NCBI GenBank assembly: GCA_002698965.1
Contig: PAAT01000019.1
Coordinates: 1 to 37,772 of the forward strand
Reading direction: 5' to 3'
Length of the DNA: 37,772 bases
Source: Rhodopirellula sp.
GTDB taxonomy: Bacteria > Planctomycetota > Planctomycetia > Pirellulales > Pirellulaceae
Both the position numbers and the translations under genes were made by a program. Positions 17,189-26,032 of the stretch are shown in pieces (positions within the stretch are counted from its first letter, which is position 1; each line of letters starts with the position of its first letter). The notes beneath the pieces are model-generated. The model searched no databases, was not told the origin of the DNA, and was given only the letters and a program-made list of their open reading frames with translations.

Positions 17189-17983
17189 TTACACTGCCAC
17201 CGGCGCTTTGATATGAGGATGCGGATCGTAGTCAACTAATTCAAAGTCGTCAAAAGCGAATTCAAACAGGTTGTCAACTTCAGGATTGATAATCATCCGA
17301 GGCAACTTCCTTGGGTCTCGAGATAGTTGCAACATTGTCTGTTCAAGATGGTTACTGTAAAGATGGGCGTCACCCAATGTGTGGACAAACTCGCCCGGCT
17401 TTAATCCGCAAACCTGTGCCATCATCATGCAAAGCAGAGAATAAGAAGCAATATTGAATGGCACCCCAAGAAAAACATCCGCACTGCGTTGGTACAGCTG
17501 ACAGGATAATTTGCCTTCGGCTACATAGAACTGAAATAAGAGGTGGCAGGGAGGCAACGCCATCCTATCGATGTCGCCGACATTCCAGGCACTGACGATC
17601 AGCCGACGTGAGTCTGGATTGGCTTTAATCTGCTCAATCACCTGGGTGATCTGATCGATAATACGTCCATCAGCAGATTCCCACTTTCGCCATTGATGTC
17701 CATAGACCGGTCCAAGATTGCCCAGATCGTCTGCCCATTCATCCCAAATGGTGACTTTGTTTTCATGCAAGTACTTGATATTCGTATCGCCGGTTAGAAA
17801 CCACAACAGCTCATGAATAATAGAACGAAGATGCAGTTTCTTGGTGGTTAGCAAAGGAAAAGTCGTCGACAAATCAAACCGCATTTGATGTCCAAAAACG
17901 CTCTTCGTTCCTGTGCCGGTGCGGTCTGTTTTTTCCGCTCCCTCATCCAGAATACGACGCATTAAATCTAGATACTGCTGCAT
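17189..17983 (-). CDS. thyA: Thymidylate synthase
   Basis: This enzyme converts dUMP to dTMP using methylene-tetrahydrofolate. The product has 264 residues, the same as the E. coli enzyme, and catalytic Cys146 falls in [13 protein letters not shown] at the matching position. Other conserved parts are [12 protein letters not shown], the [11 protein letters not shown] loop, the [19 protein letters not shown] core and the C-terminal [10 protein letters not shown]. It lies two bases upstream of folA and 144 bases downstream of the methyltransferase gene on the same strand. The gap upstream is enough for its own promoter, but none is obvious. Confidence 0.97.
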   Translation of the reverse strand: MQQYLDLMRRILDEGAEKTDRTGTGTKSVFGHQMRFDLSTTFPLLTTKKLHLRSIIHELLWFLTGDTNIKYLHENKVTIWDEWADDLGNLGPVYGHQWRKWESADGRIIDQITQVIEQIKANPDSRRLIVSAWNVGDIDRMALPPCHLLFQFYVAEGKLSCQLYQRSADVFLGVPFNIASYSLLCMMMAQVCGLKPGEFVHTLGDAHLYSNHLEQTMLQLSRDPRKLPRMIINPEVDNLFEFAFDDFELVDYDPHPHIKAPVAV

Positions 17984-18127
17984 CGTCGGTAGTCCATCCT
18001 ATGAGCTGGCAAATCCCTTTAATCTCAACCATCATGAAATGCGCTGCAAGCCATGATTTTCATGACGTGTAGTGTACCACGAAACGCTCAGTTTTTTACC
18101 CACTTGAAGTTACTAGTTCCAGCACTT

Positions 18128-18796
18128 TTAGTTATCTTGCATCCGATCCGTCCAGGTCCAGTGTCTGTCACTTGTTGCCTGAACCATATCATCCCGAAAA
18201 CCCAGGCTCGTTACCATCTCTCGAATCTCTTCGAGACTCAATGCTGCCCTTAACGAATCATCGAACATCTGTTGCTGATGCGGATTCTCTGCCCCTGCAT
18301 ACATTTCAACCAATCTGGAGACCTCTTCGTCTGATTCGGGCCTCATTAAATCCCGAAAGAATAGCAACCCTCCCGGACGGACTACACGAATAGATTCCTG
18401 TAACACTGATCGCGGGGCTGGGATGTGATGAATAATGCTGTTCGAAATGACGCAATCAAACATGTCCTGTTCGAAATCCATATCCTTTGCATCAATTTGC
18501 TGCAAATAGATCCGCTGCGTGAATCCGTCGACTTCAATGTTGAAACGAGCAAGGTCGAGCATATGGGCTGCCATATCGATTGCAATGACTCGGCATTTTT
18601 TGTTTTGACGGCAAAGTTCGACGGGGATTTGCGCCGTGCCTGTTCCGACATCTAATACATCGATTCCAATTTCACCCGATGCGAGTAAGTCCTGGACAAA
18701 AAGGGCATTCACCTCCTGGTGGGCCATGCTGTCATAGTCACGTGCCTCTTCGTAGGTGTCCATCACTTCAGGCTCAAGCACTCGTTCCAAAGCCAT
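18128..18796 (-). CDS. Class I SAM-dependent methyltransferase (Methyltransf_11-like)
   Basis: This is a Rossmann-fold methyltransferase of unknown substrate. Motif I is DVLDVGTGTAQIPVELC (near residues 46-62), the acidic loop is AIDMAAHMLDLAR, and motif IV/post-I is FDCVISNSIIHHIP. RVVRPGGLLFFRDLMRP follows in the typical place. Its 222 residues are normal for a stand-alone enzyme. It begins 14 bases after the epmB stop; the AAGGA overlapping that stop is its only candidate ribosome site, so the two genes are probably co-transcribed. Whether it acts on translation factors, quinones or small molecules cannot be told from sequence. Confidence 0.85.
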   Translation of the reverse strand: MALERVLEPEVMDTYEEARDYDSMAHQEVNALFVQDLLASGEIGIDVLDVGTGTAQIPVELCRQNKKCRVIAIDMAAHMLDLARFNIEVDGFTQRIYLQQIDAKDMDFEQDMFDCVISNSIIHHIPAPRSVLQESIRVVRPGGLLFFRDLMRPESDEEVSRLVEMYAGAENPHQQQMFDDSLRAALSLEEIREMVTSLGFRDDMVQATSDRHWTWTDRMQDN

Positions 18797-18810
18797 TTTC
18801 TCAACTGTCC

Positions 18811-19833
18811 TTATGCTAAAACTGTTTTCGATTGTTCGCCTGCGATCTCTTTCACATACCGCGGTACGGCATAACCGGGCAAACGCTTCCTAATTGCAGC
18901 AATCAATTCTCTTCCTCGGTCAGGCGAAACATAAAAGTGTGCCGCACCTGCCACCTCATCAAGTTGATGCAAATAGTAGGGAGTAATCTGTGCATCGATC
19001 AATCGTTTGCACAATCCATACAACGCATCTTCGCTGTCATTAACTCTTCGCAAAAGCACCGCTTGATTTAGCACTGGAATGCCAATCTGCTGCAATTTAG
19101 CGAGACTCGTAAGAACTTCCCCGTCCAGTTCATTAGCATGATTCGAATGAATCACAAACCAAACTTTCAGTCGGGTGGACTTCAAATAAAGAAGGAGCGT
19201 TGGCGTAATTCGCGAAGCAATGATCACCGGAGTCCGCGTATGAAACCGGACATGCTTTACATGCGATATATCTGCCAGTGCACTGAGCAACTGCCCAATA
19301 CTCTGGTCGGACATTACTAAAGGGTCTCCACCACTTAGAATTACTTCCTCGATGTTCGTGTCCTGCGCAATGGCCTCCAACGAGTGCCGCCATTGCTCGA
19401 GCCCTGACGGGCTGTCCGAATAGGGATAGTGCCGACGAAAACAATAACGGCAATGGACTGCGCACGCCCCGGATGTGATCATCAACGCTCGAGAAGAATA
19501 TTTTCTTAGAACGCCGGCGGCAAGAACAGCTGTCGCCTCTCCATTTGGGTCTTTTTCATAGCCGTCTATTGGTAAGGACTCCTGGGCCTGAGCGATAACC
19601 TGGAGCAACAACGGGTCGGCCGGATCACCTGGGTTCATCCGCGCTGCAAACGAACGTGGCACAAAGACCGGAAAGTCGTTCTCCTCCACGTCGATGGCGG
19701 CAGGCGGAATCTTTAAAAACTCACATAATCCACCGGAAGAGCGAATCGCCTGCTTCATTTCCTGCTGCCATGAAATCTCCTCTCGCGACGCTACGGTAGC
19801 CGCCGGTTTGGTCTGTGATAAGTGAGACGTCAT
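18811..19833 (-). CDS. epmB: EF-P beta-lysylation protein (lysine 2,3-aminomutase-like radical SAM enzyme)
   Basis: EpmB converts (S)-alpha-lysine to (R)-beta-lysine, the donor for modifying elongation factor P. The radical-SAM cluster motif CAVHCRYCFRRHYPYSD (Cys124, Cys128, Cys131 from the ATG start) matches the EpmB form closely. Other conserved segments are EVILSGGDPLVMSD, HTRTPVIIASRI and the C-terminal PYYLHQLDEVAGAAHFYV. The 340 residues from the ATG agree with E. coli EpmB (342). A GTG at 19848 would add five residues. It is divergent from efp with a 95-base gap that should hold both promoters. The neighbouring efp and epmA genes separate it from catabolic lysine aminomutases. Confidence 0.93.
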   Translation of the reverse strand: MTSHLSQTKPAATVASREEISWQQEMKQAIRSSGGLCEFLKIPPAAIDVEENDFPVFVPRSFAARMNPGDPADPLLLQVIAQAQESLPIDGYEKDPNGEATAVLAAGVLRKYSSRALMITSGACAVHCRYCFRRHYPYSDSPSGLEQWRHSLEAIAQDTNIEEVILSGGDPLVMSDQSIGQLLSALADISHVKHVRFHTRTPVIIASRITPTLLLYLKSTRLKVWFVIHSNHANELDGEVLTSLAKLQQIGIPVLNQAVLLRRVNDSEDALYGLCKRLIDAQITPYYLHQLDEVAGAAHFYVSPDRGRELIAAIRKRLPGYAVPRYVKEIAGEQSKTVLA

Positions 19834-19928
19834 GGTTATAGTAAACACTTGATAGAGTTGGATTGAATCACTCGATTGTACCAGCCCAAAAGTAAATCAA
19901 CTGACAATCAACAAGGAAAAAGTGAGCC

Positions 19929-20501
19929 GTGGCAAGCTATAAAACCAACGATTTTCGCAAAGGTCTTCGTGTCGAAATCGACAATGAGCCTTATCTAATG
20001 ATCGAGATGAATTTCGTGAAGCCCGGAAAAGGAAACGCTCTTTACAAATGTAAATTGCGAAACCTAATTCGTGGCACAGTCCTGGATCGCACTTACAAAG
20101 GTGGCGACTCACTGGAAGCGGCTGATGTCGAAGAAATAGATTGCCAGTTTCTGTACCGTCAGACCGACACGTTCTACTTCATGAACAGTACTGATTTCGA
20201 TCAATATGAACTGTCTGAAGATCAGGTCGGTGACTACTGGAAATACCTCAAAGAAGGCATGAAGTGTCATGCTGTTCTTTGGAATGGAAACCCCATCACC
20301 ATCACTCCTCCAAATCATGTCCAGCTAACCGTTGAATTCTGTGAGCCCGGCGCGAAGGGGGATACTGCAACGAATGTGACAAAACCGGTTAAAGTTGAAA
20401 CCGGGGCTGAAATCATTTGCCCTGCGTTTATTGAAATGGGCAATATTATCAAAGTAGATACTCGTACCGGTGACTATGTGGAACGCGCAAGCGTCAAATA
20501 G
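19929..20501 (+). CDS. efp: Translation elongation factor P
   Basis: EF-P rescues ribosomes stalled on polyproline. The product has 190 residues with the three-domain pattern: a KOW-like start (MASYKTNDFRKGLRVEIDNE), the modification loop FVKPGKGNA with Lys34 in the E. coli position, and a C-terminal OB domain (VKVETGAEIICPAFIEMGNIIKVDTRTGDY). Lys34 in the PGKG loop is the residue beta-lysylated by EpmA in E. coli, and both modification genes flank efp here. The start is GTG at 19929, with AAGGA about a dozen bases upstream; a GTG at 19922 is out of frame. The epmA-like gene begins 21 bases after the stop. Confidence 0.97.
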   Translation: MASYKTNDFRKGLRVEIDNEPYLMIEMNFVKPGKGNALYKCKLRNLIRGTVLDRTYKGGDSLEAADVEEIDCQFLYRQTDTFYFMNSTDFDQYELSEDQVGDYWKYLKEGMKCHAVLWNGNPITITPPNHVQLTVEFCEPGAKGDTATNVTKPVKVETGAEIICPAFIEMGNIIKVDTRTGDYVERASVK

Positions 20502-20522
20502 TCTGTCGACGAGGCCTGAACT

Positions 20523-21800
20523 ATGGCCTACCTAATCATCACCAATGGACTCGATCAGGGACAGCTATTTGAGCTGTCTGCAGGCCCGAATGTTGTTGGA
20601 CGTGATGGAGAGGCGGCTATTCAAATCGCCCTGAGCGCTGTTAGCAGACAACATGCCTGCCTGAATGTCCTCGCTGAGACTGTTACGATTCAGGATCTTG
20701 ATAGTGCCAATGGTACATTTGTCAACAATACCCCCTTGAAACAAGAGGTCACGTTAGCCGATGGTGACCTGATCAAAATCGCCGATCTGGAGTTGAAGTT
20801 TTACGCTCGCTTCTCAGCGGTCGATAGTCATTCTGGCACGATGGAGCTGAACAACTTTCGTTCGACAGCCAGCATTGAAACACTTAAGGCTCGCAGTATC
20901 CTTCTGAGACAGTTGCGAGAACTCTTTTATGATGCCGGGTTTGATGAAGTGGAAACGCCGACGCTTTCGGCGGACACCGTCGTTGATCGCTTTCTACATC
21001 CTCTCAAGGTTGAAATCTGTGGCAAGCCGTATTGGCTGCAAACATCGCCGGAATTTGGAATGAAGCGGTTGCTGGCTTCCGGTATGAATTCCATCTTTCA
21101 GGTTGGTCGGGCCTTTCGTGATGAAGAACAAGGGATGTTACATAATCTAGAGTTCACCATGGTCGAATGGTATCGTGTGGGAGATACCACCGAGGAAGCG
21201 ATACAGTTTCTGGGTAAACTGGCCACAACACTGTTGCCTTACAACGACTATGAAACGATCACCTATCGCGAAGCATTCCAGAATTTTCTGAGTGTTGATC
21301 CGTTGGAGATGGGAGAGCAAGAACTCATGAATGCGATCGCATCTCTTGAGTTTGAAATTCCTCAGAATTGGCGGGCGATGGGCAAAGACGACTGGCTCGA
21401 TCTTCTGTTGACTGAGTTCATTCAACCTCGTCTTGGCATTGGGAAGCCCTGTATTCTTTCTGAGTATCCTTCCAGTCAGGCCGCTCTCGCTCGAATACAC
21501 CCTGATAATCCGCTGGTAGCAGAACGGTTTGAATTGTTTGTGGACGGCATTGAATTAGCAAACGGATATCACGAGTTATTAGATCCTGATGAATTACATC
21601 AGCGCAATTTGAAGACCAATGCCCTTCGTCAACTGGATGATCGGCCTGCCCTTCCCGTTGATAGTTATTTAGCTGAAGCGATGCGATATGGTTTGCCCGA
21701 CTGCTGTGGAGTTGCTCTGGGCTTTGACCGTCTGGCGATGCTCGCGCTCGGGAAAGACTCTATCTCTGAAGTCCTCCCATTCCCCTTCCCAAGAGCATAA
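20523..21800 (+). CDS. epmA: FHA domain fused to EF-P lysine ligase EpmA (PoxA/GenX)
   Basis: Residues about 1-92 form an FHA domain: Gly26-Arg27 (VVGRDGE), Ser41-Arg42-x-His44 (SRQHA) and Asn63-Gly64 (DSANGTF), the full phosphothreonine-binding set. After a short linker, residues about 105-425 are EpmA, a class II lysyl-tRNA synthetase relative without the anticodon domain that attaches beta-lysine to EF-P. Class II motif 2 (FQVGRAFRDEEQGMLHNLEF), the TMVEWYR segment and motif 3 (GVALGFDRLAMLALG, SEVLPFPFPRA) are intact. Usual EpmA is about 325 residues; here it is 425 because of the FHA part. The frame is continuous from ATG at 20523 with GAGG eight bases upstream. It directly follows efp on the same strand. 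The FHA domain suggests recruitment or control by a Ser/Thr-phosphorylated partner, which is inference. Confidence 0.92.
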   Translation: MAYLIITNGLDQGQLFELSAGPNVVGRDGEAAIQIALSAVSRQHACLNVLAETVTIQDLDSANGTFVNNTPLKQEVTLADGDLIKIADLELKFYARFSAVDSHSGTMELNNFRSTASIETLKARSILLRQLRELFYDAGFDEVETPTLSADTVVDRFLHPLKVEICGKPYWLQTSPEFGMKRLLASGMNSIFQVGRAFRDEEQGMLHNLEFTMVEWYRVGDTTEEAIQFLGKLATTLLPYNDYETITYREAFQNFLSVDPLEMGEQELMNAIASLEFEIPQNWRAMGKDDWLDLLLTEFIQPRLGIGKPCILSEYPSSQAALARIHPDNPLVAERFELFVDGIELANGYHELLDPDELHQRNLKTNALRQLDDRPALPVDSYLAEAMRYGLPDCCGVALGFDRLAMLALGKDSISEVLPFPFPRA

Positions 21801-21835
21801 AGTAAGCGTCCCTGATGCTGTCTGCCTGCTACCTT

Positions 21836-22630
21836 TTACAGCTCGATGATTCGGTTTAGCTTTGGCTTTTCATACTCAGCCCCATCCGTGTAGATCGTAA
21901 CATTGGAAGCCGGTTGGCAAACACCCGGGCTATGCGTATGGCCACACAGAACTGTCAACTTGGAGGAATACTGAGAGGCGATTGCCAGGATAGCATCACC
22001 GACAGCTTGACAGGTGAAATGCGGAGCCCACTCATCGTCTGCTATATTCCCGTCATACCAACAGGCCTCTCGCAGGGGCGGTAGATGCGTAACAAGATAG
22101 GTTTCCTCATACGTTTCCATCGCCTCGGGTAAAACATCGTATAAATGGCGCGCAGCCAAATCGCCTTGTTGTTTCATATGTTCCCATCGGTCAAGTTTGT
22201 CATAGCCTGATAACTCTTCAATATGCCGATAGTCATGCATCATAACCATGCTCGTTTCAAAGTTTCCAATACGGCCATCTGCCCAGCCGTCATGCCCAAC
22301 CAGGCCGATACTGGAAGTTACTTGCTGAACGCGGCTATGGCTAAGATAGACCATATTCTGAAATCGCGCACAAAGCTGGTCCGCCAATGCACGAACATCC
22401 TGAATACTTCCAAAGTAGAAGTCGTGGTTTCCCAGGACAAAAGCTACTGGCGTTTCTACTTGCAAAATTAATTCGCAGAGCAGGCTTTCAATATTATCCG
22501 CTTCGCCAATATCACCGCCTAACCAAAGTTGGTCGAGGCCAGCCGAACGAACGTCATGATAGAAATTCTGGCGTGTCGTATCATTACAAACACTAAGATG
22601 AATATCTGTTGCCCAACCAATTTTTGTCAT
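21836..22630 (-). CDS. Calcineurin-like metallophosphoesterase
   Basis: This is a two-metal phosphoesterase of unknown substrate. The metal motifs run in the usual order: TDIH (Asp9, His11), GGDIGE (Asp40), GNHD (Asn68, His69), THLPP and GHTHS. It has no signal peptide or TM segment, so it is probably cytoplasmic. The 264-residue length fits single-domain members. It starts 15 bases downstream of the ceramidase-like gene's stop on the same strand and ends 35 bases from the convergent epmA gene. The substrate could be a nucleotide, phosphoprotein or lipid precursor; sequence alone does not decide. Confidence 0.88.
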   Translation of the reverse strand: MTKIGWATDIHLSVCNDTTRQNFYHDVRSAGLDQLWLGGDIGEADNIESLLCELILQVETPVAFVLGNHDFYFGSIQDVRALADQLCARFQNMVYLSHSRVQQVTSSIGLVGHDGWADGRIGNFETSMVMMHDYRHIEELSGYDKLDRWEHMKQQGDLAARHLYDVLPEAMETYEETYLVTHLPPLREACWYDGNIADDEWAPHFTCQAVGDAILAIASQYSSKLTVLCGHTHSPGVCQPASNVTIYTDGAEYEKPKLNRIIEL

Positions 22631-22645
22631 CGCTGAACCGACGGG

Positions 22646-24013
22646 TTATTTAATACTCATTTGTCGACGGGTCTCTGCAAGAATCTGGCCCTCAAATTCT
22701 TCACTCCATAACGCCGGGAAGCCGTAGTAGGTATTCGAACCGCCGCCTTCATAACCACCCTCTCGTAAAACGCGGGTGGACGGTATATAAGCCATCACAT
22801 CATTCGCGTAGCCTGCCACCCATACATTGGGATTCTTAACTCCGGCCTGAAGCTGCTTGAGCTTTACCGCATAATCAACAACCACTTCTCCACCCAAAAA
22901 AACCATGCGAATCTCTCCCAAATGCCAGGTCTGAATCGGGTAAGGATAAGAAGTCGGTAGTGTGCCTTTATCATTGAACTGCTTCAGCAAGTACTGAGCA
23001 TAAGGCTTTTCATATTGATTACCGGTTGCCAACAATTCCTTGAGCTTCTCTTGAGTCATTGGCGCCTGAGTCTTCCCTTCGATCTCTTTGTAGTAAGCGA
23101 CCAATTGGCTTTCGACAGGAACCATGCTTCCTCGCAAAACACTGTCTACACTTTGCGCTACCCGCTGTCCGTAATGCTTCGCCAATTCAACCGTTCGCCG
23201 GGGCAAGGGGTTTTGATCTGCTCCGCAACCAGCCCAAAACATAGCGTCCACGTCAGGATACATTGTTTCCAACGCTAATTGCGCAAATCCCGGGTAATCT
23301 CCAGACCATTTAGTGAACGACAGGACGGTGGAATGGCAGGCATATCCAAATACAACTGTTTTTAGTTCGTAATCTGCATTCCGGACGGCAAGAACCGGAA
23401 CATCGTGATCGTAAGGCCCGTTAAGCATTCCCTCAAGACGTTTCTGGGGAACCTGTGACTCGGTATTGGTACGTCGATTGACAGCAACCGTACAAAGACC
23501 ATTACCTGAAGTCATATAAACTGGCTCCAAATCCTGATAAGCCTGGCCTACCACATCCACTAACATCTGTCGCAATTTTAAAGTGTACTGGACAATTCGA
23601 TTCTGCTGCACTTCATCGGCCCGCAGATAATGTAGCGGCACAAGATTATCCGACAGTGCGGGCCCCGTATGTGTATGTGACGTTGCGATCGCAAACTGTG
23701 CCCGTTCCAGACCATGATTCTTCTTTAGCTGCCCTGCTATCCATTTCGTTGACTCCGCGCCAATACCAATCAAATCTGCCGTGATCAGGACAGCATCTTT
23801 TCCTTTGGCGTCTCGCAATACAAGTGCCTTCGCCCAGATATCAGTCAGCTTGCCATCTGCTGGAACAGTACGACCACCATAGCCGGACATCCACATAAAC
23901 TGTTCCGGCGTAAGTTTAATTCTCGCAGATCCCGCCTGCCAGCTTGGTGCCGCCATCAATGACGATGTTAGAAACAACGCACAAATCAGTAACGCTAAAC
24001 GTCGATAGCTCAT
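22646..24013 (-). CDS. Secreted neutral/alkaline ceramidase-like hydrolase
   Basis: The N-terminus (MSYRRLALLICALFLTSSLMAA) is a Sec signal peptide, so the product is exported. The mature start GSARIKLTPEQFMWMSGYGGR, followed by TADLIGIGAESTKWI and SHTHTGPALSDN, is the neutral ceramidase N-domain pattern; the His residues of SHTHTGP are likely zinc ligands. GYACHSTVLSFTKWSGDYPG and FWAGCGADQNPLPRR are also typical. At 455 residues it is much shorter than true neutral ceramidases (about 650-750) and lacks their C-terminal Ig-like domain. Ceramide hydrolysis is therefore uncertain; many bacterial members have no known substrate. A glycosyltransferase gene lies 12 bases upstream. Confidence 0.82.
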   Translation of the reverse strand: MSYRRLALLICALFLTSSLMAAPSWQAGSARIKLTPEQFMWMSGYGGRTVPADGKLTDIWAKALVLRDAKGKDAVLITADLIGIGAESTKWIAGQLKKNHGLERAQFAIATSHTHTGPALSDNLVPLHYLRADEVQQNRIVQYTLKLRQMLVDVVGQAYQDLEPVYMTSGNGLCTVAVNRRTNTESQVPQKRLEGMLNGPYDHDVPVLAVRNADYELKTVVFGYACHSTVLSFTKWSGDYPGFAQLALETMYPDVDAMFWAGCGADQNPLPRRTVELAKHYGQRVAQSVDSVLRGSMVPVESQLVAYYKEIEGKTQAPMTQEKLKELLATGNQYEKPYAQYLLKQFNDKGTLPTSYPYPIQTWHLGEIRMVFLGGEVVVDYAVKLKQLQAGVKNPNVWVAGYANDVMAYIPSTRVLREGGYEGGGSNTYYGFPALWSEEFEGQILAETRRQMSIK

Positions 24014-24025
24014 CGAATCAAGCTC

Positions 24026-25198
24026 CTATAATCGTCCACTTTGCAGTTGTTCTTTTGTATACAAGGTATCCCGCCATTTTATCCCACCGCGAATATAAAA
24101 GATAATTCCTGCCCTCGTAATTGTGAAAATGAATATTGCCACAATAAAGGGAACGCAAACTGCAATGAAAGGAGTGATCTGCATACGTATCGCCATCCAT
24201 CCAGAGGAAACCATCAACACGACACAAATCCACGCAAACAAAACCTGAAGTTGTCCCTCGCAAAAGAAAATCGCAACAAAGGGCCAGAAAAACGCGAATC
24301 CCATCCCAAGAATCATCGCCACCCAGAGAATTGGATTGTAGTTAACGCCCGCATAGGTGTTCTTATCCAACCCAACAATCATTTCTCTGATGGAGCCATA
24401 CCAGGGAACGCTAAGATCGTCCCTCGCTATTAACACCTGTTGCCGAAACCCACCTTGCTTCATCAGTTTGCCAAGCCATAAATCATCCACGACTTCCATG
24501 CGGATACGAGCGAAGCCACCGACTTCCCGAAAGGCCTGATTACGGACAAGGTTAAATGCCCCTATCCCCAGGAACGCTTTACTCTTGGGATTGGAAACCC
24601 GCCAGGCCCGATAGTAGAGAACAAAAGTCTTGAAAAAGAATACCACGAAAGCATTCAGCAACAAGCCAGGCATTGGAACCTTGGGGAACATCGTCAAATG
24701 ATCTACGCCGTGATGTTCTGTGTAACCAATGGCTCGCTTAACACATTCAACGTCAAAGGAAACATCCGCATCTGTAAAAAGAAGATAATCCGTATCTGTT
24801 GCAACAGCGGCCTGATGCAAAGCATTGTTCTTACCCAACCAGCCATCCGGCAGCTCTTGGACATGAACAACTTTTAATCGCTCATCTTTCGCAGCAAGAC
24901 GATCAAGAATATTCCCCGTCTGATCCGTCGACCGATCATTAACGGCGATATATTTTAGATTCGGATACTCAACCTTGAGCATGCTACAAACAGCTTGTTC
25001 GATCTCTCGCTGTTCATCTTTTGCTGCAAAAATAATTGCTACGCTTGGCCACTGCCGAGGTTCGTCATAATCTGATTGTCGTAAATAGGGAATTCGAAAG
25101 AAGGCGTAGTGCCCTAAGATTTCCCAAAGCAGTATCGCAAAAAAATGAAACCAGGTTACCCAGAAAAGGATCTCCTTCCAATCTTCCATCGTTGCCAC
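24026..25198 (-). CDS. Membrane-bound family 2 glycosyltransferase
   Basis: This is a GT-A fold glycosyltransferase with membrane helices at both ends. TM1 is about residues 9-30. The catalytic part shows VNDRSTDQT (Asp88), PDGWLGKNNAL, the DxD motif FTDADV (Asp143, Asp145) and DDLWLGKLMKQGG. Three or four TM segments follow from about residue 290 (WVAMILGMGFAFFW, LFAWICVVLMVSSGWM, FIVAIFIFTITRAGIIFYI). This plan, with PDGWLGK, is seen in enzymes that glycosylate lipids such as hopanoids, carotenoids or ceramide, so a lipid acceptor is likely but not proven. It sits 12 bases upstream of the ceramidase-like gene and 12 bases from the stop of the sugar isomerase gene. Confidence 0.85.
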   Translation of the reverse strand: MATMEDWKEILFWVTWFHFFAILLWEILGHYAFFRIPYLRQSDYDEPRQWPSVAIIFAAKDEQREIEQAVCSMLKVEYPNLKYIAVNDRSTDQTGNILDRLAAKDERLKVVHVQELPDGWLGKNNALHQAAVATDTDYLLFTDADVSFDVECVKRAIGYTEHHGVDHLTMFPKVPMPGLLLNAFVVFFFKTFVLYYRAWRVSNPKSKAFLGIGAFNLVRNQAFREVGGFARIRMEVVDDLWLGKLMKQGGFRQQVLIARDDLSVPWYGSIREMIVGLDKNTYAGVNYNPILWVAMILGMGFAFFWPFVAIFFCEGQLQVLFAWICVVLMVSSGWMAIRMQITPFIAVCVPFIVAIFIFTITRAGIIFYIRGGIKWRDTLYTKEQLQSGRL

Positions 25199-25210
25199 CT
25201 TGCATTCTCG

Positions 25211-26032
25211 CTAAACGAGCTGACTTTCAATCTTTTTGAGATGGGTGATACTCTCACTCGCTAGTGCTTCAATTCCTGGCTCGTAATCAAACACTTCAAC
25301 ACTTACCCAGCCATCATAGCCAGTATCTTTTAAGGCCTGCATGATAGGTAAAAAGTCTACTTCTCCCATGCCAGGTCCCCGTAGGTTTTCATCATTAGCA
25401 TGAAAATGGGCTGTGATTCCCGCATGCTTACGGATAATGTCGTCAACAGGCTCACCCATTGAACACATCGCTTTGACATCCAAATGAAGCTGTACGTTCG
25501 TATGATTAACACGACTACAAAGATCGGCCCCCTGATCTGCCGTTAACAGGAAGTCTCCTTCTAGCGGCGACAACGGCTCGACTGCCAGAATCACTCCCCG
25601 CTCTTCAAAGACAGGGGCCGCCTGTTTCAGGACATCGGCTGCATAATCAAGTGCCTGATCATGGTCTATTCCCGGTAGTAAATTTCGTTGTTGCGGAGAA
25701 CCCAACACCATGACGCTGCCGCCCATATCACTACAGAGCCGAGCTAATTCAGCAATGTAGTCGGCCGTCCGTTTTCGTACGTCTGCATCTGCAGTTGTTA
25801 GATAATAACCTTCGGTCTTGGCGAGTAACCAATGCAGTCCAATGATTTGCAGGCCGTTCTCCTCTGCTAAATGTCGTACTTCAAGTCGTCGTTCTGCACT
25901 GATTTGATAGGCATCGTCATGAATAGTAAAAGGTGCAAATTCAAGGGCCTCATAGCCAAGCTCTTTTGCATATTTAAAGGCCTTTTCAAAAGGCCAATCC
26001 TGAAACGTCTCGTTACAAATCGCGTATTTCAT
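25211..26032 (-). CDS. Sugar phosphate isomerase/epimerase-like TIM-barrel protein
   Basis: This AP-endonuclease-2-fold TIM barrel is of the class that includes xylose isomerase-like and tagatose 3-epimerase-like enzymes. Probable metal ligands are Glu in VEPLSP, Asp in HLDVKAM, His in HFHANDEN and Glu in [12 protein letters not shown], the usual four positions. No signal peptide is present, so it is likely cytosolic. The 273-residue length is typical. Its ATG overlaps the stop of the upstream DNA methyltransferase (ATGA), so the two are translationally coupled, an odd pairing. The sugar substrate is unknown. Confidence 0.85.
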   Translation of the reverse strand: MKYAICNETFQDWPFEKAFKYAKELGYEALEFAPFTIHDDAYQISAERRLEVRHLAEENGLQIIGLHWLLAKTEGYYLTTADADVRKRTADYIAELARLCSDMGGSVMVLGSPQQRNLLPGIDHDQALDYAADVLKQAAPVFEERGVILAVEPLSPLEGDFLLTADQGADLCSRVNHTNVQLHLDVKAMCSMGEPVDDIIRKHAGITAHFHANDENLRGPGMGEVDFLPIMQALKDTGYDGWVSVEVFDYEPGIEALASESITHLKKIESQLV

